DNA of 19,752 nucleotides from Rhodocollybia butyracea (GCA_015501585.1 JADNRY010000982.1:1-19752), one strand, 5' to 3'; positions 1-9,607 are shown, counted from the first letter of the stretch. A program made the numbers and translations. Notes: generated by a model not told the origin, from the letters alone.

Positions 1-1120
1 CTCGTCAATGCAGAGGGCAACATCCTCATACCAAAGCTCTCCATAGTGCCAGTGCCGTGACCTTCCACTCTCAGATGGATTTCGATTAACCCTCTGTTTC
101 AAAATTATCCGTGCTCAACGTTCAATGTTCAACGCTGGTACCAAGTTTTTGGATATATGACTGTTTAGAAACAACATAGACAAGGTCGAGGAATAAAGAG
201 AGTAGGAGTGGGCAACAAGGGAGACGGTTCAGGATACGATATATATACGTCCCTGTAAACACTCTCTTGAGTAATCATGGCCATATTGCCCGTAAAGGTC
301 GTCAATTGTTTTCTTGGAGAGCCTGTAGAGTCATCAGAGCCCAAACTACATCCAAGAGCGCCATTTACAAGCCGCCACAGCGGTGAAAACTCGTAGTTTG
401 GATAATGGAATGCCAGAAGAAGCAAGCGGATTGAACGAGTAGATCGAGTGAGCAGGCCTGGAGATCTAGAAAAAGTGCTGAAAGCAAGGCTCGAAGTGCA
501 AGAGAGAGGATACGGGATTCCGAGACTCGATATATGCCTGTATCAACAAGTAGACTTGAAGCATATGCATTGACGCTTGAAGCTTGAAGCTTGAAGTGTT
601 CAATGAAACGGAGAGTTTCTGGGCAGAAGGGATTGAGTTAGAACAATGCCATGGCTTACTTTCGTCCCGTACGCAATTTTTCCACTCTTTCCATCTCCTA
701 AGGCTACCCAGTAGTCGAGAAAGTAGTCGCGTATTCTCCTGGGTCCAGAGAATAAAGCACCTTGTCCTGCAGAAAGATCGTCGACGAACCGAGCGGGCAT
801 TTGATCAGATGGACGGATCATCAGAATAGGCAGTGTACTAGGCATAACATTTGTGGTGAGCAACACATTGAGGAGAACAGATCTAGAAGTGCTTTGCACA
901 TGTTATGTAATATGAAAGAAAAAAAATTACTAGCGCTCGTAAAAGGCGGCAGCGCTTTTCATATAAGGTAATAGTTTCATATTAGAGAATACCGATTCAT
1001 ATAATGTGAAAGAAACTGCGCAGTGTCGTAGTGGAACGTCGAAACGTTGATCACTGGCAAGGCAGAGGTTTAGTTGTCTCTTTTGAATGCCAAGCTTCAA
1101 GCTTCAATACTTGTGTCCAT
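1..1120. repeat. Segmental repeat block X, copy 1
   Basis: This stretch is a diverged copy of 8340-9478, and its later part also matches 17285-17975. Shared landmarks in order are the motif with ATGCC(A/G)G(A/G)AGAAGCAAG near 412, GACTCGATATATG near 525, GATGGACGGATCA-type sequence near 808, ATATAAGGTAATAGTT near 960 and GTGGAACGTCGAAACGTTGAT near 1030. Short ORFs occur on both strands but their frames are not kept between copies apart from a small segment near 345-442. I read it as a duplicated, largely decayed or noncoding segment. The tail past 1030 also appears at 4925-5060, joined to a different left neighbour. Confidence 0.7.
345..442 (+). other. Possible conserved C-terminal coding remnant (ends GLNE)
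   Basis: A plus-strand frame ending in TAG reads toward a C-terminus MPEEASGLNE. The paralogous blocks read MPGEASGLNE (stop at 8821) and MPEEASGQNE (stop at 17318). Upstream of this short tail, copies 1 and 2 also share a QAATA segment, but copy 1 lacks two bases relative to copy 2 near 352, so its upstream frame is disrupted. No domain is recognisable. It may be the last exon of a decayed gene, or chance conservation between young duplicates. Confidence 0.25.
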
Positions 1121-1154
1121 GTGTACTACATCAGCATTTCTCCACGATTGTGAT

Positions 1155-1380
1155 CCGGTATAATTGGCATCAATACATGCCAATCACGCCTCTTTATACA
1201 AATTTCGGGAGGTATAATCAGGTATGTATAGACCCCGAGTGCATAATAGAAATACCCGATTATACATGATTATAGATGTTTATGCTCTCGATTCTCATCT
1301 GATTATACCTTGCTTTATACCAGTAATACCAGATTATACATCCCATTATACACATTAATACACGGTTATACACCCAGTTT
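1155..1380. repeat. Subterminal GTATAAT/ATTATAC motif cluster (left)
   Basis: Many short copies of GATTATAC and GTATAATC in both orientations sit just inside the left terminal repeat, and a matching cluster lies at 2515-2690 inside the right end. Such subterminal motif clusters are commonly transposase-binding sites in TIR elements; here that role is inferred. Confidence 0.5.
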
Positions 1381-2514
1381 TTAGCTCAGTTGCTCATTAC
1401 ACGGCTGAAAAACTCGCAAAAACGTTGTTATTACTTCAATATATTACAACTACGTATATATAGTACAATATAGGCTAAAAAACGTTACTACTGCTAATGA
1501 CCACGCAAGACAAGCGGCGTCGCGTTGGGCAGAAAGCAAAACATCACTAGATACCAATCGGCGCATCAGTAAAAAGATATCACAAATGGGAAAAAGACTG
1601 ACCTTGTAAGCCCCAGAGAATCGTTGCTATGTACAAAAACATCAAGTTACTAAATATCGTCGAACTGGTATGAAGTGATAAACCTTAAACTCGAAGCCTG
1701 GCGAACATCAAAAAATGGTCTGAGAGCCTGTGGACATGAAAATGGAGGCGGCCTGCAAAGGAAAGATGCCTGCGCAAGTACTCAACACTCTGTGAATAGT
1801 CAGTACATATTCGAGTCTGGCTGGGAATTGACTTGCCTAGATTTATGGGAGGAGGTGGGCTGGCGTTAACGCTTTTCCAAACTTTGAAATGTATAGCTGT
1901 ATGGTTGGTAGCAGTACGAAACAACGAGGACCAGAAAAAACAATAGTAAGTACTAATTGGCTAAAGAAAAAGAGACACGCACCACAATAACACCGAGGAT
2001 CAAGTCCCAGTGCACCTCTCAGAAAATCACTTAAAGAAGGCAAATTCTCGATAAGCAATTAAAAAACGCAGCAGCCTAAGCTGGAGGACTAACCGTAGGC
2101 CGCAAGTAGCAACAAGAGCGAGGATAAAATTTTAACATCCGAGGAAAAGAAAGATTAGAGATGGTTCGAGTTTTTAAAATTGAAAACGGCGCTGGCGTCA
2201 AATCATGAAACGATCATGTGGTACTATACAGCCGTCGGAGTTTCAATGGACTTAGCTGTTCCGCATTGGACTTCAGGCGCTGTCAAGGCTGTTGTCCAAC
2301 TTCATGTAAAGTTCCGCTATCTTGCTACTGGAGCTCTGAATAACTGAGGGCTGCCATGACTAAGATACTATGCCTGAGGCTGGGGCACGATACCTGTGTG
2401 CTCATTACAATGTCAGTGTGTACCATTGTCACGGTACTACTACGTATAAGTACTACGATTTCACTACGATGTACTAACGTCTCATTGGGTTAACATAATA
2501 ATTTATTGAGAGTA

Positions 2515-2690
2515 AGTATAATGAAACATAATCGCGCATAATTGGACATAATTGGCGCGTATCATCACTGTATCATCGCGTATAATCATTATACCCTGGG
2601 TATAATTCACGAAATCTCAGGGTTGCATGATTGAGTATAAATCAGCGTTTTGATTACAACGGATATGCAATTATACCGTTTACAATTGTG
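2515..2690. repeat. Subterminal GTATAAT/ATTATAC motif cluster (right)
   Basis: AGTATAATG, GCATAATTGG, GTATAATC, ATTATACC and GGTATAATT recur here, mirroring the left cluster at 1155-1380. Confidence 0.45.
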
Positions 2691-2972
2691 GAGAATTGCT
2701 GATGTACTACTTATAATAAGTATCACCACCAAACGATATGGCCTTCACGCACAGCGACACAAAACATTCATTTAATTATAGTGATTTTCTAACCAATCTT
2801 CCCTAGACTCAAGCCTATGTACAAGGGCAAACTAACAAAACAGATACTTTCCGGGAATCTGAGCCTAATTTCCAATTCCAATAATTGAATGATAATGAAG
2901 TTATAACAGCAAACAGACCAATATCGATGGGCCAGTGGCACTTTCGACACTAGAAGCAACAAAGTCGGAGCC

Positions 2973-3723
2973 CTACTCGACGTCCGTGAGAGGAGTAGGG
3001 GCAATACATTGAAAGTCGAAGGAGGGATCTACAGAGCTCAAGTTAGTAACGAAGTTCTTAAATTATCAACATGCTTCGTGTTACCGTCAGAATCACAACA
3101 CAACTGAGCTTGGCTCGGGGCAACGCTATGAAGACCACAATGAGGCTCAAGCTTGACAAGTACAGCAGAACGAGATGGCTTACCAGGCTTCTCCAGGGAT
3201 AGGAAGCATACAAGCCTCGCCCAAATTGCCGGCCGAATCCACGTTGCAGCACATTAGTGAGACGCGGACGTACAGGTGTAGGAAACAGAGCGACCGCCGA
3301 TTACGCGGGCTACGTCACCGACAAGACCGTGATTGTGTTGAATTCTTTTGATAGTCTTCTGGACCACAGGAGCAAGGTTAGCAACAGCGACCCCACCGCC
3401 TTGTGCAACATGGGCTGCCAAATGACCGAGCAGACCGAACACCGTCGATGATAGCATGCCAAGGAGTTTAGTAACACGGACTATTCCCTTTGCTGAACCC
3501 GCTACACCGCGACCAGCGCCCACAAGTAGGGGATTACCGATACCAGAGACATTACTGCGGGTGTGGAGAAAGAGATCGGGGGAGGGAGAACCTGCGGAGA
3601 GGGGATAGGCCCAGAGAGAGGGAGAGAAGAGGGGGCTGGGGCCAGGGGTGGGCGGATATGGGGAGCTGGGATAGCGATTGCAAGAGTAACGAGAGTGGCG
3701 ACAAAAGCGAGTTTAAAATGCAT
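2973..3723 (-). pseudogene. Small secreted protein, copy 1 (two frameshifts)
   Basis: The start at 3723 encodes a clear signal peptide (MHFKLAFVATLVTLAIA) followed by a Pro/Ala-rich segment. The conserved ALVGAGRGVAGSA module and a C-terminal Cys-containing module follow, but in other frames. Against copies 2 and 3, one G is missing in the run at 3578-3582, and another base is missing near 3264-3266 just after the TCTS motif. An intron (donor GTAAGC at 3183, acceptor at 3037, 147 bases) leads to a last exon 3036-2973 coding SVDPSFDFQC and ending at TAG. That exon is kept in copy 2, which supports the splice model. The function is unknown; the signal peptide implies export. Two non-compensating shifts make it a pseudogene unless both are assembly errors. 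Confidence 0.7.
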
Positions 3724-3800
3724 AACGAAAGTGAGTGAAGAGTACTTGAACGATTGCGGTGGGCTGTTCGAGTGGGGAAGTGAAGCAGATTTTGGACCAG

Positions 3801-3808
3801 CTTTTATA
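3801..3808 (-). promoter_or_regulatory. TATA box of secreted-protein copy 1
   Basis: The minus strand reads GGTATAAAAG about 80 bp before the start at 3723. Equivalent boxes lie at 6188-6194 and 19580-19587, at the same spacing from the other two copies. Confidence 0.55.
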
Positions 3809-4613
3809 CCCCATTCGAATAGATTGTTCGGTTGGGTTTATCCCAGTCGATGTTTTAGACTAGTCGGATTGTTTTTTTCTTTCGCACACGAATTGTACGA
3901 GATGCTGAGTTTGAAAATATTAATCTTACTGTTTTTACTTTGGCGTGAACCGAAGATCGTGCCATCCCCCTTTAAGTCTCGAGAAATTTAGCCTAGTTTG
4001 CCTACAACTTGATCCAACTATCTATTCGTGTAAGTAGTATACGTATTGCCCATTCTGAACAAAGGCGTCTCAGAACACACTAAGGCTGGATGGACCAGAG
4101 GAGATCCAACTATTAAAATGTTTGCGAGAAAGTGAAACAGCTTTGGGCAGCCGTTATACCCCTTTCTTTGGTGCACGATCAGGGTCCCATGGGCTTCGAG
4201 ATGCTGGTATGGCTATTTTTACCACTTTAGGATGAACCAAATTGAAGCGAAGATTGCGTTATTCGACTTCAAGTGGCGAGGAATTTAGCTTAGTTAGCCT
4301 ACACAATCCCAGTTTCTATATGCAATGTTGCCCAGTTTGAACGAAGTCTTCAGTGGGCTTCAAGTTACTGCATGGGTCACAAGGCTGAATTTCGCTCCAA
4401 CGCAGTGAATTTTTTGAATTGCTAACGATCTGATCAAAGTTTGATATGATGTTTCGAAGTTTAAAGCATCTTATCAACGTCTACTAAGTATACTTATTCG
4501 CAAAGAGGGACCAGGATGGTCGTGGTATTTTCCTAGAAAGATTGGTGAGAGGGGGTCAATTCCGGCCGTCTCTTCTCCGAATCTAATCCAGAACCTCGCC
4601 GCCTAGATATATC

Positions 4614-4706
4614 AGGCATATGGCGCAGGGATTATCTTGTTCGCTTTGCATAGTGCTTACGGTATTTGCTTGCGAAAGGTCTCCGGTTCAAATCTGGATT
4701 TGTCCA
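4614..4706 (+). tRNA. tRNA-Ala(UGC)-like, probably pseudogene, with intron
   Basis: The anticodon arm TTCGC-TTTGCA / TGCGAA, with anticodon TGC, is intact and is split by a 20-base intron (4651-4670) after position 37. The T arm has the B-box-like GGTTCAAATCT with one stem mismatch. Position 1 is A instead of G, and the D stem (GCGC) no longer pairs well. A T6 run at about 4729 could have served as a Pol III terminator. Compared with the copy at 9493 it looks decayed. Confidence 0.55.
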
Positions 4707-4889
4707 ATGTCCCAAGACAACGACTTCTATTTTTTGTATACTACTCACTTCAGAGTTGCCCTTGTTACACCTCGACGTTGCAATTTGCTGAACAACTCAA
4801 GGACTCACACCAAAGCCATGCTCATCACTGATCAGTATGCCTTACCTTCTCTTTACTGTTTTTCAACACTACATATATGTACAGTTCAA

Positions 4890-4922
4890 GGGCGTATGGT
4901 GTAGGGGTTTCACGTTCGCTTC
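4890..4922 (+). pseudogene. Truncated tRNA-Ala 5' half
   Basis: GGGCGTATGGTGTAGGGG through CACGTTCGCTTCC matches the 5' half of the tRNA-Ala copies, and most closely the one at 17136. It stops in the anticodon arm and is followed at once by TACATATAAGGTAATAGTTC, the tail motif of block X, so it marks a recombination or deletion junction. Confidence 0.6.
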
Positions 4923-5347
4923 CTACATATAAGGTAATAGTTCAAATTAAGTAAGTCGAGGATACCAATGCGAAAGAAACTGAGAGGGTGGCCACAGTGT
5001 CATAGTGGGACGTAGGAACGTTGATCAAAGCCAGAGGCTTGGTGGCCTCTTTGAAATTTGAATGCCAAGCTTCCTTTTAATAATATCCCACTGGATAGTA
5101 GCCACCAAACCATCTGGCCTTCATAAACACAGTAACACTTGAAAACATCCATTTAAATAATTATTTTAGTGATTTTCTAAACAATCTTCCCAACATTCAA
5201 GCCTACATACAACGGCAAAACTAACAAAACAGACACTTTCTGGGAATCTGCAAGGTGAACTTATTTAATTCCCAACGGAAGTAATAACAGCAAATAGACC
5301 ACTATCGATGGGCTGGTACTTTCGATAGTAGTAGTAAAGCTGGTTTC

Positions 5348-6110
5348 CTACTCGTCGTCTGTGAGGGGAGTAGCAGGAATATGACATTGAAAGTCGAAGG
5401 AGGGATCTAAAGAGCTCAAGTCAGTAACGAAGTTCTTAAATTATTAACATGCTTCATGTTACCGTCAGAATCACAACACAAAGCTTGGCTCAGGGCGCTA
5501 TGAAGACCACAATAAGGCTCAAGCTTGACAAGTACAGCAGAACGAGTTGGCTTACCAGGCTTCTTCTCCAGGGATAGGAAGTGTACAAGCCCCGCCCAGA
5601 TTGCCGGCCGAATCCACGTCACAGCACATTAGCGAAACACCGGACGTACAGGTGTCGGAAACAGAGCGACCGCCGATTATGCGGGCTACGTCACCGACAG
5701 GACCGTGATTGTGTTGAATTCTTTTGATAGTCTTCTGGACCACAGGAGCAAGGCTAGTAGTAGAGACCCCACCGCCTTGTGCAACATGGGCTGCCAAATG
5801 ACCGACCAGACCGAACAACACCGATGATAGCGTGCCAAGGAGGGCAGTAACACGGACTATTCTCTTCGCTGAACCCGCTACACCGCGACCAGCGCCCACA
5901 AGTGCAGGATTACCGATACCAGAGACATTACTGCGGGCGTGGAGAAAGAGATCGGGGGGAGGGAGACCATGTGGAGAGGGAATAGGCCCAGGGAGAAGGA
6001 GAGAAGGGGGGGGGGGGGGGGGCTGGGGCCAGGGGTGAGCGGATATGGGGAGCTGGGATGGCGATCGCAAGAGTAACGAGAGTGAAAACAAAAGCGAGTT
6101 TAAAGTACAT
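5348..6110 (-). pseudogene. Small secreted protein, copy 2 (frame broken at 17-G tract)
   Basis: The start at 6110 gives a signal peptide (MYFKLAFVFTLVTLAIA) and a Pro-rich stretch. The G17 tract on the plus strand (6006-6022; 7 Gs in copy 3) shifts the frame by one base. Past it the ALVGAGRGVAGSAKRIV module, an LAPVVQKTIKRIQHNHG segment and a Cys module (TCTS, MCC, GAC) run open to 5556. A GTAAGC donor at 5555 and an acceptor at 5415 (141-base intron) lead to a last exon 5414-5348 coding SLDPSFDFQC and ending at TAG. A tract of 16 Gs would restore a single frame of about 206 residues. Without splicing, the frame ends at 5552 shortly after the Cys module. The function is unknown; it is secreted by inference. 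It could be a live gene with a miscounted homopolymer, or a slippage mutant. Confidence 0.65.
6006..6022 (+). repeat. Poly-G tract (17) inside secreted-protein copy 2
   Basis: Seventeen consecutive G on the plus strand encode proline codons on the minus strand. The homologous site has 7 G in copy 3 and AGGGGG in copy 1. The length puts the two halves of the gene out of frame by one base. Confidence 0.85.
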
Positions 6111-6187
6111 AACGAAAGAGAGTGAAGAGTACTTGAACGATTGCGGTGGGCTGTTCGAGTGGGGAAGTGAAGCATATTTTGGACCAG

Positions 6188-6194
6188 CTTTATA
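6188..6194 (-). promoter_or_regulatory. TATA box of secreted-protein copy 2
   Basis: The minus strand reads GGGGTATAAAGC about 80 bp upstream of the start at 6110, matching the other two copies. Confidence 0.5.
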
Positions 6195-6584
6195 CCCCTT
6201 TCGACGTCCTAATCTGTTGTTCAGCTGCAATTATCCAGTCTACCAACTAGGAGTCGGATCGGATCGCTTTTCCTTTGTCACACGAACGATGCCGAGTTTG
6301 AAAATATTATTCTTCCTGTTTTTACTGTGGCGTCAACCGAGGTCCGAAGATCGTGCCATCCCCCTTTAAGTCTCAAAATATTTAGCTTAGTTTGTCAACA
6401 AGATCCCACTATCCATTTGTGTAATTATACATATTGCCCATCCTGGACAAAGGCATCCTACTGGATGGACAAGGGAAGATCCAAATATTAAAATGTTAGC
6501 GAGAAAGTAAAGTAGAGCAGCTTTTGGGACAGCTGTTATACCCCTTTCTTTGGTGCACAGCCAGGGTCCCATGGGCTTTGAGAT

Positions 6585-7064
6585 TAGTCTCCCCCAAGCA
6601 GACTCGTTACACACTGACAATCCCTACGGATGGAATCTGCTACGGCCACGGTCACGCGTACCAATTTACTTCCGCGTTCCTCTCAACAATCCCGTTCGTT
6701 TAGCTTCATTTTACGCGTTATTCATGCTCAAATAGGGTTGTCTTACTTTTATAACCATAATGAACCAAAATAATCATTCCAGTCACCAGGAATCGCCCCA
6801 AAAAATACACGAAAATCAGAATTCAGAGCACATACCCGAGCATACCCGTTCAAGCTTCTTCATCTAGTCAACGGCGTATGGAACCAAAGGAATCAGGTGG
6901 AAGAGGGTATAATGGGGCAGAATTTGGAGCTCAATGGCTGGTCAGCCTCTCAGAAGTGCTGATGCCTCCTCGACGTAAGCCTGGATGACGTCCAAGAAAT
7001 AAGTTAGCTGCTATAACCACGCCCAAAACTCCTTCAACGTCACACGATACATCCGAACATCCTA
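6585..7064. mobile_element. 480 bp insertion with 9 bp target duplication, unclassified
   Basis: Copy 1 of block Y runs uninterrupted through GGGCTTCGAGATGC at 4193. Here that site is split: CTTTGAGAT (6576-6584) lies on the left and CTTCGAGAT (7065-7073) on the right, with 480 bp between them that copy 1 lacks. The ends do not form a convincing inverted repeat and do not start TG or end CA as a solo LTR would. No ORF is recognisable. The class of element is unknown. Confidence 0.5.
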
Positions 7065-7620
7065 CTTCGAGATGCCGGCACGACTATTTATAACTTTGGG
7101 ATGAACCAAATTGAAGCGAAGACTGCGCTATTCGACTTCAGGTTGCCAGGAATTTTAGTACACAATCCCACTCTCCATATCAATGTTACCCAATTTGAAC
7201 GAAGGCTTTGTACGTAGCGCATGGGCTATCATGGCTAGATGAATAGTACTGAGTGGCTTTAGAGCGAAAGCTGAGCGGACTTAAGTAGAGCGAATTTCAA
7301 ACAAGATTCAAAAATTCAAAAGAAGGAAGTCAAATTCGGCTACATACTCTTGAATTGTTACAATCTGGTCAAGTACTATGCCTGTGATATGATATTTTTA
7401 GCATCAAGCGAAGCTCGAATGTCTTTGACAAGGCACAACAGGAGCTCTCAGCTCTGATGTTCCGAGGTCACAACTTGGATTGCTCTTTTGAGTTGATGCA
7501 AGACCAATCAGGCAGAAGCAGATGTCTCCAGTCTGTGAATATTAGATATCCAAAACACGTCAATAATATACATAGGTCTCTTTTTTGTGGAATATAGCTC
7601 AAGACCAGGTTCAACATACC

Positions 7621-7715
7621 GGGCGTATAGTGTAGAGGTTACAGGCTACGATTGCTTTGCATGAGTAGTAGTTGCAAGGTTTGCGTGGTCCCCAGTTCAA
7701 ACCTGGGTCTGTCCA
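7621..7715 (+). pseudogene. tRNA-Ala-like pseudogene
   Basis: The sequence starts GGGCGTATAGTGTAGAGG and ends with a well-paired T arm (CCCAG-TTCAAAC-CTGGG) and TCTGTCCA. TTTGCA is present as in the tRNA-Ala(UGC) copies, but the D arm is expanded and the anticodon stem pairs only partly. A T8 run lies about 40 bases downstream. It is a decayed member of the family. Confidence 0.45.
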
Positions 7716-8339
7716 TGCGAAGTCAGCAAGTGCGAGAGTGATATTTCTATTATTTTTTTTACTTACTCACTTCGTTGTCTTCGTGTCGCTTTACGCAGCA
7801 CCACCAGGAATAGCACTAGCACGAACCATGGAAGTGACAGTAGCAGCAACCTTCATCCCCAGCTCAGATGTTCCATGCATAACTGGGGCTTAACTTTTAG
7901 GCCGTTCTCGGAGGCTCGAGACCTATGAATAGTGTTATATCCTCAATCGATGTGCACGACTCTCCAGGCAGTAGGTAAAACGAGGCGCAACAAAGGTAGA
8001 CACTACGGAAATGGAAGAAACACACGAGCGAAGTCGGGTATGGAGTTAACAAAGCAGCAGTGAACGGCGATCCATTCTTGATGGGCGAATTGAGGCCTTG
8101 GAGACAACAGAGACCACAGCAACACATAGATCAAAGTTGAACGTTAAGCCCTTGCGTTTCCCTGGTCACGGAGTCATGGTGGCGTCCCATTCTTGTACAC
8201 CAATTGCTAAAATCAACGGGACGGAAATGCTTCGGAATTAAGAGAAAAATACCTGAAGATGGATTGGAAGTCAAAGGGAAGGAAAAAGCGCGAAAGAGCT
8301 CAACCGAACGCTAAACAACGAAATCGGACAAGTATTCAC
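7716..8339. other. Intergenic stretch, no supported gene
   Basis: The first 60 bases repeat the tRNA downstream flank seen elsewhere (T-run, then TTACTCACTTC and a diverged GTCGCTTTACGCAGC). The rest holds only short unsupported ORFs on both strands, with no similarity to the other blocks that I can see. Confidence 0.4.
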
Positions 8340-9478
8340 GTCAACGTAGAAGTCAACATCCTCGGACCAAAGCTTTCTATACTGCCAGCGCCACCTTCCC
8401 ATTCTTAGATGAATTTTTGATTAACCCTCTGGTTCAAGATTATCCGTGTTCAACATCAACATCAACATACGATCAACGCTGGGACCAAGTTTTCGGGTAT
8501 ATAAGTGTTTAGGAACAACATGGAAAAAGTCGAGGAACAAAGGAGAGTAGGAGTGGGCGACAAGGGAGACGGTTCAGGATACCGTATACATATACGTCCC
8601 TGTAAACACTCTCTTTGAGCGTAATCATGGCCGTATGGTCCGTAAATCTCGTCGATGCAGGAACACGGGTGTTTCTTGGGAGAGCCAGTAGAGTCATCAT
8701 GCATCATGTGTCAGAACCTGAACTATATCCAATCGAGCACCATTTCCAAGCCGCCACAGCGGCGGGCACTCGCCATTCAGATAATAGAATGCCGGGAGAA
8801 GCAAGTGGACTGAACGAGTAGGTCGAGTAGCCACTAGCCAGGTCTGGGGATCTAGAAAAAGAATTGAAACTTAAAAAAGCACTAGCAAGGCTCGAGGTGC
8901 AAGAGAGAGGACGCGGGATTCAGAGACTCGATATATGCCTGTATCAACAAGTGGACTTGAGCTTGCGTGCTTGCGAGCAGAAGCATTGGAGTGTTTGATG
9001 CTTCAAATCAAAGGTTACAGAAACTGGGCTCACTTTCGTCCTGTACACGATTCTGCTACTCTTTCCATCTCCCGTGATCTAACCCAATAGTCGAGCAAAT
9101 GGTCAAGTATTATCCAGGGAATAAAGCACCTTGAAGAAAGATCGTCGATGAACCGAGCTGGCAGCTGATGTAGATGGACGTATCACCAGAATATTAATAA
9201 GCAGTTGTACTTGCTCCTCCCCAGCAGGTATAACGTTTGTGGTCGAGCAATACGTTGAGGAGAACGAGAGGAACGTGTGCAACTATGTTATGTAATAGCG
9301 ATAACTAGCGCTCATAGGCAACGTTTTCCATATAAGGTAATAGTTCAAACTAGAAAATACCGATTCAGATAGTGTGGAAGAAACTGAGAGCCTGGTGGCC
9401 GCAGTGAAATAGTTGGACGCCGAAACGTTGAGCAAAGGCAGAGGTTTACTTGTCTTCTTTTATAGCACAAGACCCAAC
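8340..9478. repeat. Segmental repeat block X, copy 2
   Basis: This block is parallel to 1-1120 over its whole length and to 17285-17950 over its second part. The same landmarks occur in the same order: GAGACGGTTCAGGATAC near 8567, the MPGEASGLNE segment ending at 8821, GACTCGATATATG near 8925, ATATAAGGTAATAGTT near 9330 and CGCCGAAACGTTGA near 9418. It leads directly into the tRNA-Ala at 9493. Confidence 0.7.
8615..8821 (+). other. Possible small ORF or terminal exon (68 codons, ends GLNE)
   Basis: The open frame ends at TAG 8821 with ATAAGTRHSDNRMPGEASGLNE-like sequence; the last ten residues recur in blocks X1 and X3. No family is recognised. The N-terminal part is not conserved in frame in block X1, so it could be the last exon of a longer spliced gene or chance. 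Confidence 0.2.
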
Positions 9479-9492
9479 CTATTAAAGCTATT

Positions 9493-9590
9493 GGGCATAT
9501 GGTGTAGGGGTTATCACGTTCGCTTTGCATCGTTGAATATTTCACATCTCTGCTTGCGAAAGGTCTCCGGTTCAAATCCGGATTTGTCCA
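9493..9590 (+). tRNA. tRNA-Ala(UGC) with 25-base intron
   Basis: This is the best-preserved member of the family in the window. The acceptor stem is GGGCATA against TTTGTCC with G3-U70, the alanine identity pair, and one mismatch (6-67). The D arm is GTGT with loop AGGGGTTA. The anticodon stem TTCGC/GCGAA is perfect, with loop TTTGCAT and anticodon TGC. The intron 9530-9554 lies after position 37, the normal nuclear position. The T arm TCCGG-TTCAAAT-CCGGA is perfect, and the discriminator base is A. The B box matches GGTTCAAATCC and the A box is close to consensus. A T7 run at 9608-9614 would terminate Pol III. It is probably functional, although the acceptor and D-stem mismatches leave some doubt. 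Confidence 0.75.
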
Positions 9591-9607
9591 CTGAATAAAT
9601 ATGTCTG

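Larger units (their letters stand above)
1121..2708. mobile_element. Non-autonomous TIR DNA transposon (about 1.6 kb)
   Basis: The ends form an imperfect inverted repeat. The left end begins ATCAGCATTTCTCCAC at 1128 and the reverse complement of the right end, ending at 2701, begins ATCAGCAATTCTCCAC. Exact GTACTAC copies flank it at 1121-1127 and 2702-2708; a 5 bp TACTA duplication with a longer repeat starting CATCAGCA is an equally good reading. The paralogous junction at about 17974 lacks the insert, so the flanks represent an empty site. Both subterminal regions (about 1155-1380 and 2515-2690) are dense in GTATAAT/ATTATAC motifs. The interior has no ORF above about 80 codons and no recognisable transposase, so it would need a partner element to move. 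Confidence 0.75.
2709..4486. repeat. Segmental repeat block Y, copy 1
   Basis: This block is a diverged copy of 5060-7560 and of 17976-19752. It carries the first secreted-protein pseudogene on the minus strand (2973-3723) plus its promoter side. The region 3724-4486 has no supported gene. It contains an internal direct duplication: a stretch around 3950-4070 (GAAGATCGTGCC through TATTGCCCATTCTGAAC) recurs in diverged form at about 4244-4345 (GAAGATTGCGTT through TGTTGCCCAGTTTGAAC), and a TATACCCC site near 3805 has a cousin at 4156. Confidence 0.65.
4487..4930. repeat. Segmental repeat block Z, copy 1
   Basis: This block matches 16787-17160 over most of its length, including GAGGGACCAGGATGGTCG near 4505, the tRNA-Ala-like sequence, and the later stretch ACTCAAGGACTC through CTTACCTTCTCTTTACT. 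It ends inside a second, truncated tRNA-like sequence (4890-4922), which is joined directly to the tail of block X. Confidence 0.65.
5060..7560. repeat. Segmental repeat block Y, copy 2
   Basis: This is a diverged copy of 2709-4486, containing the second secreted-protein gene and its upstream region. It differs from copy 1 mainly by the insertion at 6585-7064 and by a different 3' part after about 7200. The stretch 7200-7620 holds no supported gene; short ORFs there are not conserved in other blocks. Confidence 0.6.

Noticed and set aside
3563..3991. 142-codon plus-strand ORF, Gly/Arg/Glu-rich
   Set aside because: It is antisense to the Pro-rich segment of the secreted-protein pseudogene; the composition is the mirror of that coding strand.
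6585..7064. Solo LTR
   Set aside because: The ends are not TG/CA and the duplication is 9 bp rather than the usual 4-6.
8462..8707. Mating pheromone precursor (short peptide ending near a Cys)
   Set aside because: The Cys is the last residue rather than fourth from the end, so there is no CaaX box, and block X1 does not keep the frame.
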